Assembly (NCBI RefSeq): GCF_013141725.1
Contig: NZ_WHNZ01000041.1
Location: forward strand, 62,001-126,000
Reading direction: 5' to 3'
DNA from: Paenibacillus planticolens
GTDB lineage: Bacteria > Bacillota > Bacilli > Paenibacillales > NBRC-103111
Length of the DNA stretch: 64,000 nucleotides
A model generated the notes under the pieces. That model was not told the origin of the DNA and searched no databases. It was given only the letters and a program-made list of their open reading frames with translations. Positions 1-8,001 of the stretch are shown piece by piece; the first letter of the stretch is position 1, and each line of letters opens with the position of its first letter. Made by a program: the position numbers and the translations under genes.

Positions 1-1133
1 ATCTGATGCAGCGTCTTTTCGACAAGCTGTTGACCGTCAAACGATTGGGCCCCCACCTTATGTGCCATTTCCTGCATCTCTTTGACTTCGGTCGTTACCT
101 CCGTCAATTCCGAATTAATTTCAACGATGGAGTGGGTACTCTCCGAAATCGACGTCACAACCTCGGCTACCCCGTCATACATCGTGTTCATGGAGACGGC
201 AACCAGCCCGGCACTTGAGCTTGACTCATCGGCTGATTGGTACAATTGCTCGCTCGTTTGGGTAATGATCTGCGAGGAGTCGTACATTTGACGAATCAAA
301 GTTTCCAAATTCCTCCGCATCTCGTTAAATGCTCCCGCCAGTTTCCCAAGCTCATCGATGCGGTCAACTGAGACGGGTTCCGTCAAATACCCGCTAGCTA
401 CCTTCTCGGTTACTCGCATGAGCTGAACGACCGGTTTTGTCACACTCTGGCTTATGAAGTAGGCGATACAACTGCCCGCAGCCACAACAATCAACGTTAT
501 GATCAGTGTTGTCCAAAACATATCTTGTTTCGTTTTGGGGATGATACTTGCATCCAAATCGATCCCGATAATGCCGACATTCTCGCCATTCTTGCTGCGA
601 AGCGGAACAAAGATCGATTTATGAATGCCGTATTCATCTTTGTAAATGTTGCTGATCATCGGCTTGTCCTCGGTTATCGCCGCATTCATTTCCGGCGTAA
701 ACGGATATTCGGTGCCGTAATCATCATCAACCCCGGTTAGCAGCACGATTTGATCTTTCTGTGGAGTTTTCGTCAGAACAAATACGTTCTCCAGTGTGCC
801 TTGTTTTTTGAACTCCTCGAATTGCTTTTTTATTTTCGCATGAGCTGGTTGCTTTGAATCCGTAATTTCTTCGGGCCGTTCAGGAATAACAGCTAAATAA
901 TTAGAAACGTTTTGAATATTTGACGTCAAGCGCAGAACAAATTGATCTTCAAGCTTCATCGTTAATTTTTTACTAATCCAGTATCCCGAAAAGGAAAAGG
1001 CACTACTAACGACCAGCAGCAGCAAAACGATGCTAAGCGTCATTTTAACTGCAATATGCTCACGGACCCAGTTCGTTATTTTCTTACTGAAAAGCTTGTC
1101 TTTTCCTGATAATTTTAGCGTTTGCGCAGCCAC
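1..1133 (-). CDS. Methyl-accepting chemotaxis protein, N-terminal part (cut by window edge)
   Basis: Membrane chemoreceptor that would sense an extracellular ligand and signal to CheA. The reading frame is open from a GTG start at 1133 to the left edge, so only about 377 residues are visible. In order they show a basic N-terminus, a transmembrane segment near residues 31-56, an extracellular Cache-like sensor domain to about 205, a second membrane helix, a HAMP-like linker and the start of the helical signalling domain. The conserved signalling hairpin lies outside the window. The AGGAGG site at 1142-1147 overlaps the stop codon of the upstream decarboxylase gene, with only 6 bases between the genes, so the two are almost surely co-transcribed and translationally linked. 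The ligand cannot be read from sequence; the neighbour suggests an amino acid or amine, which is inference. Confidence 0.9.
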   Translation of the reverse strand, partial: MAAQTLKLSGKDKLFSKKITNWVREHIAVKMTLSIVLLLLVVSSAFSFSGYWISKKLTMKLEDQFVLRLTSNIQNVSNYLAVIPERPEEITDSKQPAHAKIKKQFEEFKKQGTLENVFVLTKTPQKDQIVLLTGVDDDYGTEYPFTPEMNAAITEDKPMISNIYKDEYGIHKSIFVPLRSKNGENVGIIGIDLDASIIPKTKQDMFWTTLIITLIVVAAGSCIAYFISQSVTKPVVQLMRVTEKVASGYLTEPVSVDRIDELGKLAGAFNEMRRNLETLIRQMYDSSQIITQTSEQLYQSADESSSSAGLVAVSMNTMYDGVAEVVTSISESTHSIVEINSELTEVTTEVKEMQEMAHKVGAQSFDGQQLVEKTLHQ

Positions 1134-1139
1134 TTGTTG

Positions 1140-2810
1140 TTACCTCCTGCTTATCGTAGATGCTTCAGCATAGTTCTCGTAAACATGGGTTACGATTTCT
1201 TTCAAATGCTGAATAATCTCAGGGACATGTTCAAACTCCGTATAAGGAGAAATGACAAAGATCTTACTCGCGTATAAAGCCATCAAGCTTTTATCCTGCG
1301 TTGGCACCATTAAGTGCTTTTTGGTATCGCCAAAAAAGATGCGATCACGCTGCTTCCCCAGCATCTCGAACAAGACTTCATTGAACTTGTTGTTCCGCTC
1401 AATCTCTTCCGATGTGCAGCCTCCCGAAATTTCTTCCTGGAAACGGTGCGTTCCCTCGGGATAAATCCGAAATAACGTAATAATGCCTGGATTGTCTTCA
1501 TTAACGATCTCAGCCTGAGGAATTTCCTGACGCAGCCTCGCCCGAAATGCAAGGTTGACCTCAACGAATTGAGCCAGAAGCTGTTGGTATCCTTGGATGC
1601 CGAATGCAAGAAGCGCGCTATATATGCTAATGGAACTAGCCATGCGCGAGCATTCCAACGTATATCCGGTATGGTATTGTCCATAACCGCGATGTCCGAC
1701 ATACGGCGTTTCGTCCGGATGCAGGTCCATGAGCTTCAAATCTGCGGCTTCCTTGAGCAGGAATAGGCTTGTCAGATACGGCGTTTGCCCCAGTTTTTGA
1801 AAATCGAAGCACAGCGAGTCGGCCAAATGCAAATGTCTCATCCGGCTATGAATTGCCATTAAAGCCTCTGCGACCTCATCTTTGAATCCAAGTGGATTGC
1901 TGGTGAAATCATAATCGTGAAAGAAAGCAAAGAATCCGCCTAACGCCGAGTCAGCATGGATATGAGCTCTCCGCAGCTCAAACTGTGCGGCAACTTGGTT
2001 GGACACCGCATAAATCTGCTCCAAATCGTCGATCCCCATCGCATCTGTCGATCCTGTCGTTCCGACTATATAGATCGGAATTCCGCCTCGTGCGATAACC
2101 TCTTCCATCTTGTGCTTCAAATCGCAAGCATCCATGGAGCTGTCCGCCTTCGTACGAACACGGATTAAATTATCGCTGCCAATCCCCGTCGCTTCCATGG
2201 ATTTGAACAAGCTGTAATGTGCGGAATGGGAACAAAACGCATACAAATTGTCGGGAATACCCTTTTGCAAAGCCTCCGGAAAAAATTTGGCAATCGCAAT
2301 GCGCAGTCCTGAAAAGACAGCTCCCTGCCCGCCCCATGTCGTATATCCGCCGCTTGTCATCGCGTCATAACCGATTAATTTGGACATCATGCTGATGACT
2401 CTGACTTCCGCCTCTGCTCCCGCAGGACCGTAAACATCCCATAGATTGTTGCCGTTCACCATAAACGCCGCAATCATACCCAAGATGCCCGGGATGCTCG
2501 CCATCGGCAAAATATTGGTCAAGAAATATTTCGTATGGTACGGATGATCATGCAGCAGTTTCAACAACTCGGCATTGACTTCCTCTAGCGGGATACTGGC
2601 CGTTGGGATCTCACTACTTTGGATGAGGTTATGATAAAAATTGCCTGTCCGGTCTTTCTCACCCTTCAAATTGACGCCATCCGGATTTTTCAGCACATCG
2701 ACACCTGTTAAGATTTGTTCGATGAATCGTAGCATCATCTGACGCGTTTGCTGGTTTCCATCTTCACTGGGAAATAATTTCTGTGGATTTGGCCGAATGC
2801 TTACTTTCAT
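1140..2810 (-). CDS. Pyridoxal-phosphate-dependent amino acid decarboxylase (group II)
   Basis: Cytoplasmic PLP enzyme of the group II decarboxylase fold (glutamate/aspartate/aromatic amino acid decarboxylases). Counting from the upstream ATG of a tandem pair, landmarks are the HADSA motif with the PLP-pyridine Asp at 288, the CSHSAHYS stacking-His region near 196-199, and the putative Schiff-base Lys at 340 in DFQKLGQTPY. Most relatives have His before this Lys; here it is Gln, which is unusual. Length, about 556 residues, fits the longer aspartate/PanP-like branch, but the substrate cannot be fixed. Two ATGs lie in tandem at 2813 and 2810; the GAGGAG site is 6 bases from the second and 3 from the first, so 2810 is chosen. 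The gene has its own sigma-A promoter and leads into the chemoreceptor gene. Confidence 0.85.
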   Translation of the reverse strand: MKVSIRPNPQKLFPSEDGNQQTRQMMLRFIEQILTGVDVLKNPDGVNLKGEKDRTGNFYHNLIQSSEIPTASIPLEEVNAELLKLLHDHPYHTKYFLTNILPMASIPGILGMIAAFMVNGNNLWDVYGPAGAEAEVRVISMMSKLIGYDAMTSGGYTTWGGQGAVFSGLRIAIAKFFPEALQKGIPDNLYAFCSHSAHYSLFKSMEATGIGSDNLIRVRTKADSSMDACDLKHKMEEVIARGGIPIYIVGTTGSTDAMGIDDLEQIYAVSNQVAAQFELRRAHIHADSALGGFFAFFHDYDFTSNPLGFKDEVAEALMAIHSRMRHLHLADSLCFDFQKLGQTPYLTSLFLLKEAADLKLMDLHPDETPYVGHRGYGQYHTGYTLECSRMASSISIYSALLAFGIQGYQQLLAQFVEVNLAFRARLRQEIPQAEIVNEDNPGIITLFRIYPEGTHRFQEEISGGCTSEEIERNNKFNEVLFEMLGKQRDRIFFGDTKKHLMVPTQDKSLMALYASKIFVISPYTEFEHVPEIIQHLKEIVTHVYENYAEASTISRR

Positions 2811-2864
2811 CATTTTCTCCTCTCGTCGACAGAAATCGACAAAAATATTACAATTTTATACATT

Positions 2865-2893
2865 AGTATAGTCTAGTAAAATAAAATAAACAA
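2865..2893 (-). promoter_or_regulatory. Sigma-A promoter of the decarboxylase-chemoreceptor operon
   Basis: On the minus strand, -35 TTGTTT (2888-2893) and -10 TATACT (2865-2870) are separated by exactly 17 bases, about 55 bases upstream of the start codon. Confidence 0.6.
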
Positions 2894-2983
2894 CACAATT
2901 TACCAATACTTATCATTAAATAGTACTTTTGTTATATAGTTACTCAACTTCAAATTTACTGACCTTTGGTAGAATAATAGGAT

Positions 2984-3032
2984 AAAAAAGCTTTGTCACT
3001 CTTTCTCGAAAGGAAGGCGACAAAGCTTTTTT
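2984..3032 (-). terminator. Intrinsic terminator of the ABC exporter operon
   Basis: Fourteen-base complementary arms at 2984-2997 and 3019-3032 (AAAGCTTTGTC / GACAAAGCTTT core) end in a U-run on the minus strand, starting 5 bases after the stop codon at 3037. Confidence 0.85.
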
Positions 3033-3036
3033 AGGT

Positions 3037-4839
3037 TTAGGAGATCGGATGCGCTGCATCCATACTCCCTTGAGAGTGCAAATATAACTGCTCATAGTAA
3101 CCGTGCAGCGCAAGCAATTCCGCATGGTTCCCTTCTTCGACGATTTGGCCTTGACTCATGACGATAATGCGATTGGCATGAATAATCGTCGAGATACGAT
3201 GGGCAATGACAAGCGTTGTTCTCCCTTCGGCAACGACCTGCAGCGCCGTTTGAATCAACTGCTCCGTTTGGGAGTCCAAATTCGCCGTAGCCTCATCCAG
3301 AATCAATATTTTGGGCTGGAAAACGATGATCCTCGCAAAGGAAATCAGTTGTCTTTCGCCCGCCGATAAGCCGCTTCCTCTCTCCGAGATACGCGTCTCG
3401 TACCCATCCTTCAGCCTTGCAATCAGGCTGTCTGCGCCAACCAATTGACAGGCCTTGATGACATCCTCCGGCGCAATTGTCTCATCAAACATCCGTACGT
3501 TATCGAGAATGCTTCCCGCATATAGATAAGGTTCCTGCTGAACCAGTCCTACCATCCGATGCAGATTGGCCTGCGGAATATCTCGAATATCGGTGCCGTC
3601 AATCCGGATGCTCCCCTCCTGCACGTCATAGAAGCGGCAGAGCAACGAAATCAGCGAGCTTTTGCCCGCACCTGTCGTCCCTACAATCCCGATCATTTCA
3701 CCAGGCTCTATGCGCAGCTCAAGGTCTTCAAGAACAGCTATATTTTTCAAATAACCGAACTTCACATGGTTAAAATGAATCTCGCCCTTAACCGCAGTGA
3801 GTGGGATATCTTTCACATGCTCTTTGTCTTTCACTTCCGGCTGCGTGGCGAAAATGTTCCAGATCCGGTTCATCGACACGGTCGTAGATTGAAGCGTATT
3901 CCACTGCTGAGTAATACTGTTAATCGGTTGAAAAAACTGCCGGATATACGTAATAAACGCATAAAGGACACCGAACTCGATCGTTTTATCGAATACGGCC
4001 ATGCCGCCGATCCACGTAATGAAGGCAACGGATAAATTACCTAGAATATCAAAAGAGCGGTTAAATAAGACGTTCGTGCGGATTTCCCGCAAATTTGCGC
4101 GGAAATAACTTAAATTTCGATCCGTGAAACGTTTCATTTGTTCGTTTTCTTGGTGGAACGCTTGAATGAGATGCATGCCGGATAAATTTTCAGCCGCAAA
4201 AGCTACCATTTGGGACAGCTGCGTCCTTGAAAGCTGGTACGTTTTGCGCATATATCTGCGAAAGCTGATAGCAATGATAGCGATAATAGGGATTACAATC
4301 ATACTGTACATCGTTAGCATCGGGTCCAGGTGATACATCAATACAATGATAAAAATTAATGTCATCCCGTCGCGCATGAGACTTAACAGCACTTGCGTGA
4401 AGAACTGATTCAGCGTCTCCGTATCGCTGGACACATGTGTGATCAGACTGCCGCTAGGCGTTTTGTCATAATAGGACATCGACTGTTTGAAAATGTGTTG
4501 AAACAAATCTTTACGAATTTTGGCCACGATGCTTTGGCCGGCAAACTGCAGCAAATTGTTCTGCAAATAGCTGAAAAACAAAGAGCTTACTGAAAGTCCT
4601 ACATAGAACAAGCAGATGATGAGCAGCGCGTGATAATCATTTTTGCCTATCATCAAATTATCGTCAATTGCGATCTTCACGAGATAAGGCTGAAACAAAT
4701 CTGCGGCAATCCCCAGCAATGCGCACAGCAATACGGCTGCAAATGTAAACCTGTGCGGTTTGGCATAGACGGATAAAGCCCTGAAGGACGTTTTGGTCGC
4801 TTGCTGATCCTTCTTGGTGCTCTCTTTACTCTGCGACAT
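3037..4839 (-). CDS. ABC exporter half-transporter, subunit with intact catalytic Glu
   Basis: Second half of a heterodimeric multidrug-type ABC exporter: six membrane helices in about residues 30-310 followed by an ATP-binding domain. Visible motifs are Walker A GTTGAGKSS, signature LSAGERQ and Walker B ILILDEATANLD, so the catalytic Glu is present. The ATG at 4839 is chosen because GGAAGGGGG lies just upstream and the protein then starts MSQSKESTKK; a longer frame reaches back to 4947 but would overlap the upstream gene heavily. The gene overlaps the end of the upstream half-transporter by 14 bases. Together the pair resembles BmrC/BmrD (YheI/YheH) of Bacillus subtilis, in which one subunit has a degenerate ATP site. 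Substrate unknown. Confidence 0.88.
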   Translation of the reverse strand: MSQSKESTKKDQQATKTSFRALSVYAKPHRFTFAAVLLCALLGIAADLFQPYLVKIAIDDNLMIGKNDYHALLIICLFYVGLSVSSLFFSYLQNNLLQFAGQSIVAKIRKDLFQHIFKQSMSYYDKTPSGSLITHVSSDTETLNQFFTQVLLSLMRDGMTLIFIIVLMYHLDPMLTMYSMIVIPIIAIIAISFRRYMRKTYQLSRTQLSQMVAFAAENLSGMHLIQAFHQENEQMKRFTDRNLSYFRANLREIRTNVLFNRSFDILGNLSVAFITWIGGMAVFDKTIEFGVLYAFITYIRQFFQPINSITQQWNTLQSTTVSMNRIWNIFATQPEVKDKEHVKDIPLTAVKGEIHFNHVKFGYLKNIAVLEDLELRIEPGEMIGIVGTTGAGKSSLISLLCRFYDVQEGSIRIDGTDIRDIPQANLHRMVGLVQQEPYLYAGSILDNVRMFDETIAPEDVIKACQLVGADSLIARLKDGYETRISERGSGLSAGERQLISFARIIVFQPKILILDEATANLDSQTEQLIQTALQVVAEGRTTLVIAHRISTIIHANRIIVMSQGQIVEEGNHAELLALHGYYEQLYLHSQGSMDAAHPIS

Positions 4840-6652
4840 CGTGGCTGCCCCCTTCCTGAATCGCATGAAGCTCTGCATATAAGCCTTCCTGCGCAATAAG
4901 TTCTTCATGGGTGCCGCGCTGCACAATGCGCCCTTCGTGAAGCACAATGATTTCGTCCGTATGCTTTAATGCCGAAATGCGATGCGCGATCCAGATGGTC
5001 GTTTTGTTGGACCGCTCTTTACGGATCGTGTCGATGATATGCTTCTCCGTCACAGAATCTACGGCACTTACACTATCGTCAAGAATCATCAACGGCGAAT
5101 CCTTAATCATGCCTCTGGCGAGACTCGTTCGTTGGCGCTGCCCGCCCGACAAGGTAACCCCGCGTTCCCCCAGCTTCGTCTCGAACTTCTCGGGAAAGGA
5201 GGTGATGCTGTTCAGAATCTGCGCATTTCGGGCAGCGCGCTCTACCTGCTCGAGCGGCAGCTCCCTTTTATAGAAAGCGATATTGTCTCGGATAGTTGTA
5301 GAAAACAGGAAGCCCTCTTGCGGCACGTAAGCGATTTGGTTGCGCAAGCTTTCCAGCGTCACATCCCGAATGTCCGTGTCCCCGATCCAAACGGTGCCCT
5401 CCGGAGGGTCATAAATCCTCAACATCAGCTTCACCAGCGTCGACTTTCCGCTTCCTGTTTTGCCGATAATGCCAATGGATTTCCCCGGCTCAATCGTCAG
5501 AGAAATATCATGGAGCACCTCATCCTCATCATCCGGGTAGGCGAAGGACAAGTGCTCAATCCGAATGCCCTCTTGATCGAGATGAGAAGGCTGCGCCAGC
5601 TCTTTTTGCACAATTTCAGATTTCAAATCGAGCAGTTCATTGATGCGCTCAAGCGACGCTTTAGACCTCTGCATCGCATTGATAACACGGCCGATCTGTT
5701 GAAGCGGGTTGACCATCATTCTTATGTACAGCGTTAATTCAACGAAGTTTCCAATCGTAATTCGCCCTTGAATCGTCAAATAGCCCCCAAATGCAATCGC
5801 GATAATCAGCGATATTGCCCCCAGAAACGGAATAAGTGCTTCAAATAGAGAAGAAAGGCGTACCAGCCTTAGCTGATTGTCACGAATCCGGTCCACCGTG
5901 GTGCTGAATCTGCTGATCATGATCGGTTCTACCGCGAACTTTTTCGCGACGCGGATGCCGCCGAATTGCTCCTCGGCTGACTCGGTCATTTTGCCTAATG
6001 CCTCTTGAACCTGCAAAGAACGATTTTTAATAATAGGTTGAAATTTCACGGTCAGTACGGGAATGAGCAATAAAGGCAAGATACAGACGAGAATTAAGTA
6101 CAGCGGAATCGAACTGAAAAGCATGGTCACAATCACAGCGATTATTAATATCGCCGAGTTCACAATCTGGTTAATCCCCATCGAAATGGATTCCCGAATG
6201 ACGGTCACATCGTTCATCACATAACTGAGCAGCTTGCCGACGCCATTCTTGGAGTAAAAGGTAGCCCCGAGCTTTGTAAAATGGTCAAACAACCGGTTTC
6301 TTGCGACGAACTCGAAGCGTCTGCCGCTCCGCATAATCAAATACTGGCCAATCGCCGTCAAAATACCGAAACAAACGCCAATGAACAAGAGCTTCCAGCT
6401 GTATCCAAAAATTAAATCTTTGCTTAAGCCCCCTTGCTGTAGGTGATCTGTGAATTCGCCAAGGAGCTTTGGGTAGTACGAATAAACGATGTTTCCCACC
6501 GAGATTGACAATGCGGCTGCAAGGTACAACGGCCATTTCTGCTTCAAGAAATCAATTAATAACCTTGTTGACTTCAAAACGACATCACTTCCTGCTACTT
6601 GTTGTCTGGAATAATTCGTATTCCGAAGGAACTTCTGGATCTTGCCGCGCAT
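4826..6652 (-). CDS. ABC exporter half-transporter, subunit with degenerate Walker B
   Basis: First half of the heterodimeric exporter. An N-terminal six-helix membrane domain (about residues 30-330) precedes an ATP-binding domain with Walker A GKTGSGKST, signature LSGGQRQRTSLARG and Walker B LMILDDSVSAVD. The residue after the Walker B Asp is Asp, not Glu, the usual degenerate site of one subunit in heterodimeric exporters; the partner downstream keeps Glu. The ATG at 6652 has a G-rich stretch directly against it with no spacer. A TTG about 75 bases further in, giving a protein that starts (M)KSTRLLIDF, has a properly spaced AGGAAGTGAT and may be the real start. The membrane domain is complete either way. 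Confidence 0.85.
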   Translation of the reverse strand: MRGKIQKFLRNTNYSRQQVAGSDVVLKSTRLLIDFLKQKWPLYLAAALSISVGNIVYSYYPKLLGEFTDHLQQGGLSKDLIFGYSWKLLFIGVCFGILTAIGQYLIMRSGRRFEFVARNRLFDHFTKLGATFYSKNGVGKLLSYVMNDVTVIRESISMGINQIVNSAILIIAVIVTMLFSSIPLYLILVCILPLLLIPVLTVKFQPIIKNRSLQVQEALGKMTESAEEQFGGIRVAKKFAVEPIMISRFSTTVDRIRDNQLRLVRLSSLFEALIPFLGAISLIIAIAFGGYLTIQGRITIGNFVELTLYIRMMVNPLQQIGRVINAMQRSKASLERINELLDLKSEIVQKELAQPSHLDQEGIRIEHLSFAYPDDEDEVLHDISLTIEPGKSIGIIGKTGSGKSTLVKLMLRIYDPPEGTVWIGDTDIRDVTLESLRNQIAYVPQEGFLFSTTIRDNIAFYKRELPLEQVERAARNAQILNSITSFPEKFETKLGERGVTLSGGQRQRTSLARGMIKDSPLMILDDSVSAVDSVTEKHIIDTIRKERSNKTTIWIAHRISALKHTDEIIVLHEGRIVQRGTHEELIAQEGLYAELHAIQEGGSHDVAE

Positions 6653-6759
6653 CCCCCTACAGTATACGCCTATTCAAAGCCACTTCCTATATCAGATATT
6701 GACGTTATAATAGAGAAGCCATCTAATTTTCACATATGTTGCCTGGGAGGATGAACCGC

Positions 6760-6963
6760 ATGGATTTTATTTTGGACCGCATTGACAATAAAATTGAGTT
6801 TTTTCAAGCTTATGACTTGAAATCGCTGGAGAAGCAAATTAACGAACAGATTGATAACAATAAAGCGCTTATGCTAGGCGTGTTCGCCATTCAGCATCAC
6901 ACCGTGTTTGATCCAAACGCAGGCAAGATGCTTTACAGTGCAGTCGTACATTTTAAAGCATAA
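6760..6963 (+). CDS. Small DUF2536 family protein (YrzA-like)
   Basis: A 67-residue protein starting MDFILDRIDNKIEFF, with a conserved core LEKQINEQIDNNKALML and ending AVVHFKA. This matches my memory of DUF2536/YrzA proteins of Bacillales, whose function is unknown. The ATG at 6760 has GGGAGG 9 bases upstream; two upstream in-frame ATGs (6736, 6751) precede or touch that site and are rejected. A TATAAT at 6706-6711 is a possible -10 with no clear -35. It is the only plus-strand gene among minus-strand neighbours and shares a two-way terminator with the esterase gene. Confidence 0.75.
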   Translation: MDFILDRIDNKIEFFQAYDLKSLEKQINEQIDNNKALMLGVFAIQHHTVFDPNAGKMLYSAVVHFKA

Positions 6964-6977
6964 TTGCCTTAAACAAT

Positions 6978-7019
6978 AAAAAATGACCTCCCATCCCAAC
7001 GATGAGAGAGTCATTTTTT
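6978..7019. terminator. Bidirectional terminator
   Basis: AAAAAATGAC (6978-6987) and GTCATTTTTT (7010-7019) are perfect inverted arms with A/T runs on both sides, serving the plus-strand DUF2536 gene and the minus-strand esterase gene. Confidence 0.85.
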
Positions 7020-7022
7020 GCA

Positions 7023-7982
7023 TTATAAGCCTAGCATGAACTGCAGCGTTTTATCGTTGAAGCCTGGCAAGCCTTCGTGGCCGAAATCCGGATACAGCTC
7101 ATAGCTTTTTGGCGATTTGATTTTGTTATAAGCGGCAAATTGCGTAGAAGGCGGACATACCGTGTCGGCTAAACCCACAGCCATCATAACTTCTCCTTGA
7201 ATCCGCTCCGCCAGATATTGAATATCAATGTAGCCCAGCTTGGTGAAAATTTCCTCTTCGCGCTTATGCTGCGGATCATGACGGCGGAAAAAGTCCTTAA
7301 GCTCTTGATAGGCGTCCTTAGCCAAATCCATCTCCCATACGCGCTTATAATCGCTCAAAAAAGGATACACAGGCGCTAAACGCTTAATGCGCGGCTCCAG
7401 TGCAGCACAAGCGATCGTCAAAGCGCCGCCTTGCGAGCCTCCCATTGCTCCTACGCGCGCTGGATCTACCTCCGGCATGCTCATAGCAATGCCCGCGAGT
7501 TGGGCAGTATCCAGGAAAATATCCCGGAACAGCAATTGATCCGGATGATCGTCGAGTCCGCGGACGATATGACCTCTGAGCGTAGTCCCTTTCATGCCCC
7601 CTACATCTTCGGATAAGCCGCCTTGACCGCGGCAATCCATCGAGAAGAACGAGAAACCTAAGGCCGCATATTGCACTTTATCCGACCAGTCGCCGGAATT
7701 ACCGGAATAACCATGGAATTGAACAATGGCCGGATGAGGTTCGGATGAGTGCTTAGGACGAATATATTTGGCATAGATTCGGGCGCCATTAACGCCTGTA
7801 AAATAAAGATCGAAGCACTCCGCAAAAGGAACTTGAAACTCGCTTGGACGCAGTTCAATTTGCGGGTCAACAGCTTTCATTTCTGCAATGGCCCGCTCCC
7901 AGTACGCATTGAAATCCTCCGGGCGGGGGTTGCGTCCCTCATACGCAAGCAGCTTGTCTAACGGCATATCCACTAATGGCAT
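7023..7982 (-). CDS. Acetyl xylan esterase / cephalosporin-C deacetylase (AXE1, CE7-like)
   Basis: Cytoplasmic alpha/beta hydrolase of the AXE1 family, which removes acetyl groups from short xylo- or other oligosaccharides and also from cephalosporin C. The 319-residue length is typical. The catalytic triad can be read as Ser183 in GGSQGG, Asp272 in GLADTVCPPS and His301 in DFGHEG; the oxyanion-region motif CRGQGG is at about 117-122. No signal peptide. ATG at 7982 has AAGAGGAT 7 bases upstream. It lies 19 bases after the 556-residue gene and is probably co-transcribed from the LacI-operator promoter at 9735-9778, which suggests it deacetylates fragments handled by the GH88/DUF2264 system. 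Confidence 0.88.
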   Translation of the reverse strand: MPLVDMPLDKLLAYEGRNPRPEDFNAYWERAIAEMKAVDPQIELRPSEFQVPFAECFDLYFTGVNGARIYAKYIRPKHSSEPHPAIVQFHGYSGNSGDWSDKVQYAALGFSFFSMDCRGQGGLSEDVGGMKGTTLRGHIVRGLDDHPDQLLFRDIFLDTAQLAGIAMSMPEVDPARVGAMGGSQGGALTIACAALEPRIKRLAPVYPFLSDYKRVWEMDLAKDAYQELKDFFRRHDPQHKREEEIFTKLGYIDIQYLAERIQGEVMMAVGLADTVCPPSTQFAAYNKIKSPKSYELYPDFGHEGLPGFNDKTLQFMLGL

Positions 7983-8001
7983 GATTCTATCCTCTTTTCT
8001 T

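Noticed and set aside
3977-4142. LacI-type operator GAAACGTTTC at about 4117-4126
   Set aside because: It lies inside the ABC exporter coding region, away from a promoter, and is likely a chance match.
4840-4947. Longer version of the second ABC half-transporter starting at 4947
   Set aside because: It would overlap the upstream gene by over 120 bases; the ATG at 4839 has its own ribosome site and normal protein start.
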